A stretch of DNA of 64,000 nucleotides from Myxococcales bacterium (GTDB lineage Bacteria; Myxococcota_A; Polyangia; Polyangiales; Polyangiaceae), in assembly GCA_016706225.1 (NCBI GenBank), contig JADJKB010000002.1:333589-397588 (forward strand). The letters run 5' to 3'. The notes beneath the pieces are model-generated. The model made no database searches. It was not told the DNA's origin and was given only the letters and a program-made list of their open reading frames with translations. Shown here piece by piece: positions 1-8,505 of this stretch. The translations under genes and the position numbers were made by a program. Position 1 is the first letter of the stretch; every line of letters begins with the position of its first letter.

Positions 1-492
1 TCGTCGTTCTCGCGGCACCACATCAACGTGAGCTTTGCCAAGGGCAAGCTGGTGGGTCAGTACATCAACAGCGTGATGGCCAAACAAGAGGCGAAGCTCA
101 GCGGGTTCGACGAAGCGATCTTGTGTGACGTCAACGGTTACGTGAGCGAAGGCTCGGGCGAGAACCTCTTCATCGTCAAGCACGGCAAACTCTTCACTCC
201 GCCGCTCGCGGCGTCGATTCTCGAGGGAATTACCCGCGACACGGTGATGACCCTGGCGCGAGAACAAGGGCTCGTGGTCAACGAGCAATTCATCACGCGA
301 GACGAGCTGTATCTCGCCGACGAAGTATTCTTGACGGGAACGGCCGCCGAGATCACCCCCGTCTGCGAGGTGAATCACCGCGCGATCGGTGACGGCAAGA
401 TGGGCAAGATCACCCGCACGCTGCAGGAGCGTTACTTCGACGTGGTGCGCGGCAGTGACGACTCACATCCGGAATGGCTCACGCGGATCTGA
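1..492 (+). CDS. ilvE: Branched-chain amino acid aminotransferase, C-terminal part (5' end outside window)
   Basis: The frame is open from base 1, so only the C-terminal 163 residues are present. PLP-dependent class IV aminotransferase, last step of Val/Leu/Ile synthesis. The fragment aligns by eye with the C-terminal half of E. coli IlvE: the Lys at bases 46-48 fits the Schiff-base lysine, followed by the EGSGENLF, GITRD and GTAAEITP signatures. The stop overlaps the next gene's ATG by 19 nt. D-amino-acid transaminase and ADC lyase share the fold, but GTAAEITP favours IlvE. Confidence 0.93.
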   Translation, partial: SSFSRHHINVSFAKGKLVGQYINSVMAKQEAKLSGFDEAILCDVNGYVSEGSGENLFIVKHGKLFTPPLAASILEGITRDTVMTLAREQGLVVNEQFITRDELYLADEVFLTGTAAEITPVCEVNHRAIGDGKMGKITRTLQERYFDVVRGSDDSHPEWLTRI

Positions 493-1136
493 GCGCCGCC
501 GTGGGTTTCCTTCTCCGGACTCTGCCCGCCGTCTTGTTCGTGAGCGCCTGTGCAGCGGCGCCGCCGCCGCCCCAAGCGGCTCCGCCCCCCCTCTTGCCTC
601 CGCCGCCCAAGACCAGCGCCGGCATTGCCGATCGCGAGTGGGGCACCCTGGTTTCCAATCGATTCTCGGTGCGGGTGGCGCTGCCGGAGCGCAAGGCGTG
701 GCAGATCGAGGATCAGCGCGAACCGTGGTGGACCGCGCGCCACGCGGCCAGCTCCTCCGAGCTCGCGGTCAAAACCTGGCGCACCTCACGGCTCTCGAAG
801 CGGGAGGACTGCGCCAACCAGATCAAGCTCTGGCGCCCGCACGCTCCCAACCCCGAGGCCGCCCCGGAGAGTGTGGTCGATCGGCGTGAGCTGAGCGCTC
901 CGCTCGGTTATCAGACCGAGCTGACCGTCGGGGTGCGGCGCCAGGGCGGGGCCGGCGAAATCGAGGGCTACGCGCTGGCCGTGGGCCACACCATTGGCCA
1001 GTGTTACGCGGCCATCTACACGACTCGGGCTGTCGGCGGGAACGCCGAGGCGACGGTGGGAGAGCGCCTGGCATTGTTCGGCGACGCGGTGCTGCCGCGC
1101 ATCGAGCGCCTGGGCGTCGAAGACCGCGTGCGCTGA
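474..1136 (+). CDS. Putative lipoprotein, proline-rich N-terminus, function unknown
   Basis: 220 residues starting at an ATG inside the end of ilvE, so translation is probably coupled. A short hydrophobic segment (about residues 11-26) ends in a lipobox-like VSAC, then comes a Pro/Ala-rich linker to about residue 46. The remaining globular part contains two further Cys residues (in DCANQ and GQCYAA). No family recognised. The signal peptide makes an envelope lipoprotein the best description. It faces the M15 peptidase gene convergently. Confidence 0.7.
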   Translation: MAHADLSAAVGFLLRTLPAVLFVSACAAAPPPPQAAPPPLLPPPPKTSAGIADREWGTLVSNRFSVRVALPERKAWQIEDQREPWWTARHAASSSELAVKTWRTSRLSKREDCANQIKLWRPHAPNPEAAPESVVDRRELSAPLGYQTELTVGVRRQGGAGEIEGYALAVGHTIGQCYAAIYTTRAVGGNAEATVGERLALFGDAVLPRIERLGVEDRVR

Positions 1137-1243
1137 GCTGGCTCAGCCGAACGCGCCCTGCACACGCTCCGTGCGGACTCCGCAGGGGAAGGAGCTGCTT
1201 TCTGCCGCCGCAGGCCGAATCACCAATCGCCTCTCGCGGGTCT

Positions 1244-2014
1244 TCAGCCGTCGGTTGCGCAGCTCGCGCCGATTGGAAATCCGTTCGCCGGCGCCTTGGC
1301 CAGTCGTGCGGCGGTCTTCGGGCCGTACGAGCCGTCTTCTTCGATGCTGTCCGAGGGGTTGTTGAGGTTCCACAGGATCTGGAAGGCCTCGACGTCGACA
1401 CCTCTCAGGTTCTGCTTCCCCGAGCCCGCGAAGTCGAAATGCACCTTGTCGCCGTTGCCGAACCAGTGAAACCCCTGGCCAGTGAGGCGTGGTCGCCAGG
1501 TTCCGTACTGGCTGAGATCCAGCGCCAATCCGGACTCGTGATTCGATTTGCCTGGGCTCGCGGCGATGGCGATCCCGCAGCGCCCCTTCGCGGCCCAGCG
1601 ATACAAGACGTACTGTTGCGCGACGGTCCTCAGCATCGAATTCACAGTCAGCGTCGAGCCTGGGTGGGCGTCGAGCGCGGCAACGAGCGCGTCACGCGCC
1701 GGCGTCTGCAGAAATGGAAAAGTTGCCGGACCGAACTCGAGCCCGGGTCGTTCGGGGACCTCCGCGAGCGCGCCAGGAATGAGGCAGTTCATCTGCGCCA
1801 CGATCTGCTCGGAGAGTCCCTTGACCGAGGTCGTGGAGCACGAGCCGCTCACGGCGTCCTCGACCGTGCTGCCGACTGCCAGCGCTACAGCGCCCGGGTC
1901 ACTGGGCTCTTCGCTGTCTTGTTCCTGGTCCTCAGGGGGCGCTGTGGCAGCGCTGCAGCCGGTGAGTCCGAGCAAGAGGGTGAGCCATGCGATGCATGCG
2001 AAGCGACGAGTCAT
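1244..2014 (-). CDS. VanY-like D-Ala-D-Ala carboxypeptidase (peptidase M15), lipoprotein
   Basis: 256 residues from the ATG at 2014. This start puts a signal peptide directly at the N-terminus, ending in lipobox LTGC, whereas the longer upstream frame has no signal. Zinc-peptidase family M15B: SNHESGLALD matches the SxHxxGxAxD motif supplying His and Asp ligands, and KVHFDF supplies the later His ligand. A C-terminal segment (VEAFQILWNLNNP to KTAARL) resembles a peptidoglycan-binding domain. Predicted to trim peptidoglycan stem peptides in the periplasm. Divergent from the amidase gene at 2209, so the two may share a wall-remodelling control region. Confidence 0.85.
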   Translation of the reverse strand: MTRRFACIAWLTLLLGLTGCSAATAPPEDQEQDSEEPSDPGAVALAVGSTVEDAVSGSCSTTSVKGLSEQIVAQMNCLIPGALAEVPERPGLEFGPATFPFLQTPARDALVAALDAHPGSTLTVNSMLRTVAQQYVLYRWAAKGRCGIAIAASPGKSNHESGLALDLSQYGTWRPRLTGQGFHWFGNGDKVHFDFAGSGKQNLRGVDVEAFQILWNLNNPSDSIEEDGSYGPKTAARLAKAPANGFPIGASCATDG

Positions 2015-2208
2015 GGCGGCGCACCAAGCAAAATCGCGACCAGGTGAGGAAGTGTGTGTGCGCCCGGAGAACAGGCCTTCGCCACGCCATCCGTCCGGAC
2101 CGCCTCCGGACAACCTCCAGACGGCGGCGATGAGCTGCACTCCCTGAGGCGCGCATTACCCGAAGATTGGCGGACTTTTCAGGGCCTCCGCTGGGCCCGG
2201 AACTTGCG

Positions 2209-4428
2209 ATGCCGGAGTGCATGCGGAGCATGCCGCTCGGGCTGGTCTTGATCGCGTTGTTCCTGCTCGCATGTGGTCCGAGCCCGAGCCCCTCGTCCGC
2301 GGCCCGACGCCTCGAGCTTCGCGGGGACTCGCCGTTGATCGGCCACTTCCGGACCGCCGAGCAGCGCCACGGCGTTCCCGCGGAGGTCCTCGGAGCGGTC
2401 TCGTATGCGTTGACCCGTTTGAGCTCTCGCGCCCCGGGCACCCACCACGACGCGGACGGTTACCGCGAGGTCGGTGTGATGGGCATCGGCAGTTCTGGGC
2501 TCACCTCGGTCGAGGTGGCTGCGACGCTCTCGGGTCAGGCCATCGAACGCGTCCGCCTCGACGACGACGCGAACATCCTGGCGGCAGCCGCGCTCATCCG
2601 CGAGTCGGCGCGCGCGCGCGGTCAGGGTCGGTCCGCGGCGCCGAGTGAGTGGTGGGGCGCCATCGAAGCGTACGCTGGCCCACTGCTGCTCGACGAGGCT
2701 CGACGCTACCTCGAGCGTGGGTTCGCGGGCAGTGATGACGACGGCAAGAGTGTGGAGCTGGTCGCGATCGGTGGTCTGGCTGAGAGCGCGGAAGAAGTCG
2801 GCTATCCAAAGAGCCTCTGGAGCGCGGCGTATTCGGGGAACTACAAAGCCGCGTCGCGCGCGGCGGCGGACATCAACTACATCGTCGTTCACACCACCGA
2901 AGGCAGCTACTCCGGCGCGATCTCGTGGTTCAAAGATCCCACCGCCAAGGTGAGCGCGCACTACGTCGTGCGCTCGAGTGACGGGCAGGTGACCCAGATG
3001 GTCGACGACACCGACATCGCGTGGCACGACGGCTGTTTCAACACCAACAGCATCGGCATCGAGCACGAGGCCGTGAGCTCACAGCCGAGCAAGTGGTTCA
3101 CCAAGGCGATGTACGAATCGTCCGCGGCCCTCACCGCCTGGCTCTGTGGTCAGTACGGCATCCCGAAAGATCGTAAACACATCATGGGGCACGGTGAGGC
3201 GCCGGACTGCTCGGATCACACCGATCCCGGCCCGGGCTGGGACTGGACCTACTACATGGGCCTGGTCACAGGCGGGGGCACCGGCTCCGGGGGCACGGGT
3301 GGTAGCGGCGGCAGTGGTGGTAGCGGCGGCAGCGGCGGCAGCGGCGGCAGCGGCAACACGGGCGCAGGCGGATCCGGCAACACCGGCAGCGGCGGCTCGG
3401 GCAACACCGGCGCGGGCGGCGTCCCAGCTCTGCCGAGTGTTGGCCTGCTCGAGAGCGTGAGCTGCAACGAGCTCAGCGGCTGGGCGCGCGACGTGAAAGC
3501 ACCGGCGCCGCCGGTGAAGGTCGAGTTCGACTTCGACGCCGTGTCACCCGGCGCCACGGCCGGCACGTTCAACGCCAATCTGTATCGGCAGGACCTGTGT
3601 CAGAGCCTGGGCTTCTGTGAGCACGGCTTCTGGGTCGCCCCGCCGTATTCGCTGTTCGACGGCGTCTCCCACACGGTGTTCGTGTACGGCAACGACGCGG
3701 CGACGACGCACAAGTATCAGCTGACCGACAGCCCGCAGCAGTTTACGTGTGACTCGCCGGCGATCGACGGCGTGAAACGCGCGATCGGACCCGGTGTCAT
3801 GGCCGCGTGGCGTTTCAACCTGTTCTGGAACGAGGTCCCGACGAACGATCTCGTGATCGATTCTCTGCCGAACGGCGCGGCCCTCCCGGCGAACCCCGAG
3901 CTGGTTCAGGCCGACAATGGCTCGGGTGACGTGTGGTTGATCGAGGGCGACGTGCGGCGTGCCGTTCCGAACCCAACCGGGATGCAGACCTGGGCGTTTG
4001 CCCCGGAGTCCGTCGCGACCTGGCCGCTGGCGACCGTCATGGCCTTGCCCGAGGGCCCGCCGCTGCGCGCGCGCCCGATGCTGGTGCGCACTGCCAACAA
4101 CCAGGTCTATCTGGTGGACGACACCGCCGAGGGGTCAGGACAGGCCGAGCCCGACGGCCCCGAGCCGGGCGGCAAGGGCAAGGTCTCGACCCTGGGTGCG
4201 CCGAGCGCGGACGACTCGGACCAATCCGCGTGCGCGGCCAGTGTGGTGCGACGCGACTCCGCCCCCGGCGTCTCGTTCCTTGCTTTGCTGGGCGCGCTGG
4301 GGTTGGTCCTCGCCCGCCGGCGTCGCAGCAGAGGGCAACCAGGTGTCCCGCTCAAGCGAAGGCGTAGGTGGCTTTTTCCATGGCCTTGCGCTCGCGCTTC
4401 CGCAGCGAGCCGACACTCAGCACGCTGA
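2209..4428 (+). CDS. N-acetylmuramoyl-L-alanine amidase (Amidase_2) with Gly/Ser linker and MYXO-CTERM-like tail
   Basis: Order: signal peptide with lipobox LLAC; helical N-terminal region; Amidase_2/PGRP domain starting at NYIVVHTTEG, with the second zinc site at MGHGEAPDCSDHTDPG; a GGSGG-repeat linker (about 3270-3420); a C-terminal domain; then SACAAS, a hydrophobic helix and RRRR resembling a MYXO-CTERM sorting signal. It hydrolyses the MurNAc-L-Ala bond in peptidoglycan. In-frame ATGs at 2167, 2209, 2221 and 2230 are possible; 2209-2230 all place the signal peptide near the N-terminus. The frame runs about 25 residues past the RRRR cluster and overlaps the opposite-strand M16 gene by 77 nt. 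Confidence 0.88.
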   Translation: MPECMRSMPLGLVLIALFLLACGPSPSPSSAARRLELRGDSPLIGHFRTAEQRHGVPAEVLGAVSYALTRLSSRAPGTHHDADGYREVGVMGIGSSGLTSVEVAATLSGQAIERVRLDDDANILAAAALIRESARARGQGRSAAPSEWWGAIEAYAGPLLLDEARRYLERGFAGSDDDGKSVELVAIGGLAESAEEVGYPKSLWSAAYSGNYKAASRAAADINYIVVHTTEGSYSGAISWFKDPTAKVSAHYVVRSSDGQVTQMVDDTDIAWHDGCFNTNSIGIEHEAVSSQPSKWFTKAMYESSAALTAWLCGQYGIPKDRKHIMGHGEAPDCSDHTDPGPGWDWTYYMGLVTGGGTGSGGTGGSGGSGGSGGSGGSGGSGNTGAGGSGNTGSGGSGNTGAGGVPALPSVGLLESVSCNELSGWARDVKAPAPPVKVEFDFDAVSPGATAGTFNANLYRQDLCQSLGFCEHGFWVAPPYSLFDGVSHTVFVYGNDAATTHKYQLTDSPQQFTCDSPAIDGVKRAIGPGVMAAWRFNLFWNEVPTNDLVIDSLPNGAALPANPELVQADNGSGDVWLIEGDVRRAVPNPTGMQTWAFAPESVATWPLATVMALPEGPPLRARPMLVRTANNQVYLVDDTAEGSGQAEPDGPEPGGKGKVSTLGAPSADDSDQSACAASVVRRDSAPGVSFLALLGALGLVLARRRRSRGQPGVPLKRRRRWLFPWPCARASAASRHSAR

Positions 4429-5641
4429 GTCTCTGTGGCCTGAACACGAACTCCGCGGCGTTTCGAATCCCCTCGCGCGTCACCGACATCAGCTGCTCGC
4501 GTCGAGCGGCGAAGGTCGGCGCAACGTCGGTCAAGACACCCGACGCAACGAAGGAGGCCAGCTCCCCCGGGTCGTCGAGCATCGACTCGAGGCTCCACCC
4601 TAGACGCGCCCTGACCTTGTCGAGCTCCGCCTCCGACGGTCCGCGATCGCGTAGCTCGCGCAGCAGGCTGAACAGCTCACCGAGTAGCTCTTCGGCGCGT
4701 TCGTGAGTGGCCTCGGCGGCCAGATCGAAGATGCCACCGCTGACGTAGGCCTCGTAGCCGGCGGACACGTCGTAACACAGGCCCTTCTCGTCGCAGATGC
4801 GGTGGTAGAGCCTCGTCGACATGCCGTCGTCGAGCACCCGCAAGAGCATGTCGGTTGCGGGCTCGAGCGGGTGCAGATCCGGCGGGGCGCGGAAGGCGAT
4901 GCGCAGCTCGGTCTGGCTGCCAGCGTGATCGACGTGCCGGTATCGGGTCTTGGTCTGCTCGGCCAAGGCGGGGGTCGCGAGCACGCTTCCCGCTGGGAGC
5001 GCCGCGAACCCGCGCTCGATCTCGTCCAGCACGCGCGCCGGGTCGATGGGTCCGGCTACACAGAGCACCGAGTTCTTACCGACGTAGAACTCGCGGTGGT
5101 AACGCTCGAGTTTGTCGCGCTCGACGAGCTCGAGGTTGTCGCTGGTCCCGACGATGGGATGGCCGAGGGGGTGGTCGCCGAAACACAGCTTGCGCACCAG
5201 CTCGTCCGCGCCGACCGGCTCTCCGTCGTCGTCCAAACTCTCGTTGATCTCTTCGCCGACGATGCCCTTCTCGATGTCGATGTTGGTGAAGACCGGGCGC
5301 TGATAGACCTCGGCGAAGATCGGCAGGGTCTTTGCGAACGACTCGGCCGGGACCGAGATCCCCATCGCCCCGTGGTCGACATAGGTCGAGGCCACCAGCG
5401 TGCCACCCAAGCTCTCGAAGGCGTCGGCTTGTGCGTGCGCCGACGGGTAGGCAGCCGTCCCGCGGTAGAGCATGTGCTCCAGGAAATGGCTGATTCCGTT
5501 GTCGACCGGAGGTTCGTAAGCGGGCCCGCAGCGGAGCTGCATGTTGAGCACGACCCGGTGCAGCGCCGGCATGGACACGGCGACTGCCCGGAGGCCGTTG
5601 GCCAGCGTCCGCTGCCCTAGCTCGAGGGACGCGAGGGTCAA
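4352..5641 (-). CDS. M16 family zinc protease (pitrilysin/insulinase-like)
   Basis: 429 residues. Inverted zinc motif HFLEH (His52, Glu55, His56) with the third ligand expected at Glu130/131 in GEEINES, the HxxEH(x~75)E pattern of M16 peptidases. The start is TTG at 5641, overlapping the stop of the upstream PpiC gene (TTGA), with a GGAG-like element just before it. An open frame extends far upstream but is only a shadow of the PpiC gene. Single-domain M16 proteins of this size often work as pairs; no partner is adjacent. Likely degrades peptides or unfolded envelope proteins, consistent with its foldase neighbour. Confidence 0.9.
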   Translation of the reverse strand: MTLASLELGQRTLANGLRAVAVSMPALHRVVLNMQLRCGPAYEPPVDNGISHFLEHMLYRGTAAYPSAHAQADAFESLGGTLVASTYVDHGAMGISVPAESFAKTLPIFAEVYQRPVFTNIDIEKGIVGEEINESLDDDGEPVGADELVRKLCFGDHPLGHPIVGTSDNLELVERDKLERYHREFYVGKNSVLCVAGPIDPARVLDEIERGFAALPAGSVLATPALAEQTKTRYRHVDHAGSQTELRIAFRAPPDLHPLEPATDMLLRVLDDGMSTRLYHRICDEKGLCYDVSAGYEAYVSGGIFDLAAEATHERAEELLGELFSLLRELRDRGPSEAELDKVRARLGWSLESMLDDPGELASFVASGVLTDVAPTFAARREQLMSVTREGIRNAAEFVFRPQRLSVLSVGSLRKRERKAMEKATYAFA

Positions 5642-7368
5642 CCGTCTCCGGAGCCGTCGTCGGAACTGGCGTTGTCTTCCAGAAGGCGCTGATCGTAGGT
5701 GATCTTGTCCTTCACCTTGCTGCGCAGCGAAGCAATGTAACGTCCCACCGCGTCCTGCTCCTTCGCGCCGCGCAGCATGCGCAGGATCGACAGCCGGTCC
5801 TTGGCGAAGTCTTCCTTCTTCGCCAGCGTCTTTTCCTTCAGCTGGAGCACCGCGAAGCCGGTCGTGGTCTTGATGGGTTTTTCCACCAACGCGTCGACCT
5901 TCGCGAGGTCGAACACCTTCGCGGCGGGTGCCTCTCCCGGCAACGGCGCCTCGACCGGTGTGCCGGTGATGCTGAACGGCGAGCTGATCTCCACGCGCGG
6001 TCGCTGCGCGTCCTCCATTGCCGGAGGCTCGGCCGCCGTCTTCTCCCCCGCGGCTGCCGGCGCGGCCGCCGCTGGCTTGGCTGCCTTGGGCGCACGCGCC
6101 ACGTACTCCAGCGCCAGCTCCTTGGTCGCGTCTTCCAGCTTGGCGCCAGCCTTGGTCTTTTCGATCAGCTTGTCGGCGAACTCCTTGGCGAGCTCCGTGG
6201 CGAGCGCGGGCGCTGCCATCCTCCGCGCCGTGGCGCGTTTGCCGATCTTCTCGATGTCCTTCTCGGCCAGGACCCCGTTCAGCCGCAGCACGTGAAAGCC
6301 CCGCTTCGTCTCGATGACGTCGGAGACCTGACCCGGCTTCAGCTTCTTGGCCGCATCCAGCAGCTCCTTGCCACCTGGACCATAGGTCTCGCTCAGGCAA
6401 CCCATGTCACCACCAAGCTCCGCGGCAGCGCCGTCGCTCTCGCGCTTGGCAACCGCCTCGAAGCGCTCTCCCTTCTTGATGAGGTCGAGCGCAGCCTGCA
6501 CTTTCTGGCGCTTTTCGCCCTTGATCGTGTCGCCCGTGTCCTCTTCGACGGACGCCACGATCTCGCTGACCAGCGGACACTCCGCCTTCCAGTTGGCTTG
6601 CGCCGTCTTCCAGCCGTCTTCGACCGACTTCTCGTTCTTCAGCGCCCAGCTGTCGACGCTCGCGTCCGACAAGTCCACGACCCACTTCGAGAACCACTCC
6701 CGGGAAACCGAAACCACGCGGGCTACGGCCTTCGAGCGGTCCCGTTCCCATTGTGAGTAGGCCTCGACCTCCGAGACCCGCACACGCGCTCGCACCAGGT
6801 TCCGCATGCGCTGCGCAATCATCTCGCGCCGCTGCATCTCCTTGAACTCTTTCGGGCTGCGGTTGGTGGTGTTGCGCACGACGCGCTCGTAGATCTTGTA
6901 GTCGAACTCGCTGGTCTGAACGCTCGTGACCGGCAAGAGGCGCACCATCTCCTCGCTGATGCCCAGCGAATAACCAAGGAAGCCCAGCTGGTGATACGGC
7001 AACGAAATCCGGGCGCGGCCAGACGACAGCTCTTCGTCGAGCTCTTCTTCGCTGACGGAAATGCCCAGGCGCTCTGCTTCCTTGAGCAACAGCTCCCGCT
7101 CCACGAAGCCGTCCATGACGGTCTTCTTCAGGCCCATGGATTTGATCTTCTTCTGGGGCAGCTCGCGGGGAACGATCAGGCCGTAGGCGGCAAAGTACTC
7201 TTTGCGATCTACGCAGCTATCCCCGATCTTCACCGCGCAGTCGCGCGAGATGCCGGCACCACCCTGGCGACCAGGGCGAAACTCCATGACGAAGACGATG
7301 ATGACGGCGAAGACGACCGCGCCGATCACGATCTGACCGACTCCGCCCTTGCGAAAGAACGACAGCAT
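5638..7368 (-). CDS. SurA/PpiD-like peptidyl-prolyl isomerase with PpiC domain, membrane-anchored
   Basis: 576 residues. One N-terminal transmembrane segment (about residues 11-29) after FFRKGG, a PpiD-like layout. A SurA_N-like chaperone region follows (residues about 60-280), then a parvulin core around 285-360 (GGDMGCL, LKPGQVSDVI, GFHVLRLNG). An Ala/Pro-rich insert at about 440-470 precedes a second region with FDLAKV and GFAVLQLKEK, which looks like a degenerate parvulin repeat. Predicted periplasmic foldase for exported proteins. Translationally coupled to the M16 protease, suggesting a fold-or-degrade pair. Confidence 0.87.
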   Translation of the reverse strand: MLSFFRKGGVGQIVIGAVVFAVIIVFVMEFRPGRQGGAGISRDCAVKIGDSCVDRKEYFAAYGLIVPRELPQKKIKSMGLKKTVMDGFVERELLLKEAERLGISVSEEELDEELSSGRARISLPYHQLGFLGYSLGISEEMVRLLPVTSVQTSEFDYKIYERVVRNTTNRSPKEFKEMQRREMIAQRMRNLVRARVRVSEVEAYSQWERDRSKAVARVVSVSREWFSKWVVDLSDASVDSWALKNEKSVEDGWKTAQANWKAECPLVSEIVASVEEDTGDTIKGEKRQKVQAALDLIKKGERFEAVAKRESDGAAAELGGDMGCLSETYGPGGKELLDAAKKLKPGQVSDVIETKRGFHVLRLNGVLAEKDIEKIGKRATARRMAAPALATELAKEFADKLIEKTKAGAKLEDATKELALEYVARAPKAAKPAAAAPAAAGEKTAAEPPAMEDAQRPRVEISSPFSITGTPVEAPLPGEAPAAKVFDLAKVDALVEKPIKTTTGFAVLQLKEKTLAKKEDFAKDRLSILRMLRGAKEQDAVGRYIASLRSKVKDKITYDQRLLEDNASSDDGSGDG

Positions 7369-7439
7369 GGTTTGGAGGGGCGCGGTCGTTGGTGCCGCGC
7401 CGAAAGGGCGACGGACCTACCATGCCCCCCGGTGATGGT

Positions 7440-7883
7440 CTACGTCCCGGCGCGAGTGGCGACTTTCGGCCAGCGAAGGGCGTCGCGCAGCGGGTCGAGG
7501 AGCTCGATATCCGTGGGGATCGCCAGCTCGAAGGTGACCTCGTACCAGGTGTCGAGAACGCGGGATTTGTCCCCCGGATCGTGGATTGGCACCACACAGG
7601 TGGTGACCTCGGCATAACCGCCGGTGGTTGCGGGTTCTCCCAACCGGCGGGCGTGCTCGAACAGACTCTCGGGGCTTTCGCCTTGAAAATCACAACCTTG
7701 AGCTCGAAAGATCACCCGAATTCCAAGCCCCGACTCGAGCGTCAACACACTCACGCCGCTGTCCATGATCAGGTTGTCTCGCACCCGATCCGCGAGCACG
7801 ACTCGATCGGGCAGCGTGCGATAGACCTCCAGCCCGGAAGACAGCAGCAGTTTCTTCAGCTCTTGAGGTGTAGCGATGGGCAT
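7440..7883 (-). CDS. Conserved hypothetical protein
   Basis: 147 residues from the ATG at 7883 (MPIATPQELKK). A GTG at 7949 would add 22 residues of unremarkable sequence. Soluble, mixed alpha/beta, no signal peptide or known motif. The core runs through LEVYRTLPDRVVL, GLGIRVIFRAQGC and WYEVTFELAIP. Stands between the PpiC gene and the divergent PilZ gene. No function assigned. Confidence 0.6.
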   Translation of the reverse strand: MPIATPQELKKLLLSSGLEVYRTLPDRVVLADRVRDNLIMDSGVSVLTLESGLGIRVIFRAQGCDFQGESPESLFEHARRLGEPATTGGYAEVTTCVVPIHDPGDKSRVLDTWYEVTFELAIPTDIELLDPLRDALRWPKVATRAGT

Positions 7884-8100
7884 GTGGCTTGCAGCGTGGA
7901 AGAACGAGAGATCCAGTCCAAGTGGGTCCACTCGATCGGCCGGTCTCACCCGATGGTCAACGATTTTCGATGATTAGCGCCAACCCCCGCTCCATGAAGC
8001 CAACGCCAAGAACTTCGCAGACCCGCCCGCCAGCGTCAAGGCAGGCGCGCCGGGGCGACGAATCTGCGACCAGCCTGCGCATCTCACGGAGAGGTTTGGT

Positions 8101-8505
8101 ATGTTCAGCTCGAACGTGACCCGCCGCAATCTCACCCCGCCGCCCGATGGCGGAGGACCGGACACACACGGAACCCGGCGGCAATCCGGTGGCGCTCGGC
8201 GTGAGGCTTCCGATCGTGTGCGCCTCTACGCCGGAACCGCGGTGTACGAGGGGTGGACGCTCAACGTCAGCCGAGGGGGCGTCCGCATCATCGTCGAGGA
8301 CCGGGTGGAGCTGGGGAAAGATTACGAAATTTCTCTCGGTGACGACGAGCACGTGCGCCGCCCTTGCCGAGTGGTCTGGCTGCAAGAAGAAGCGGACGGA
8401 CAGATCGCGGGTGTGCAGTACATGGACACCAACGCCGGTCCGCCGCCCACGGGCAGCCTGCCGCCAGCGCCCGATTCGAAGAGCGAGCCGCCGGACGGAA
8501 GGTGA
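8101..8505 (+). CDS. PilZ domain protein
   Basis: 134 residues with an AGG-containing ribosome-binding region upstream of the ATG. Contains a PilZ-like core: an Arg-rich segment (RREASDRVR) about 25 residues before NVSRGG, which matches the (D/N)xSxxG half of the c-di-GMP site, followed by a beta-strand pattern through RPCRVVWLQ and GVQYMD. The N-terminus and the Pro/Ser-rich tail look disordered. PilZ proteins usually read c-di-GMP; binding is inferred. Its stop overlaps the helicase GTG start (GTGA). Confidence 0.82.
   Translation: MFSSNVTRRNLTPPPDGGGPDTHGTRRQSGGARREASDRVRLYAGTAVYEGWTLNVSRGGVRIIVEDRVELGKDYEISLGDDEHVRRPCRVVWLQEEADGQIAGVQYMDTNAGPPPTGSLPPAPDSKSEPPDGR

Noticed and set aside
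5642..6400. N-terminal extension of the M16 protease frame
   Set aside because: It is another frame of the PpiC gene; the M16 homology starts at TTG 5641.
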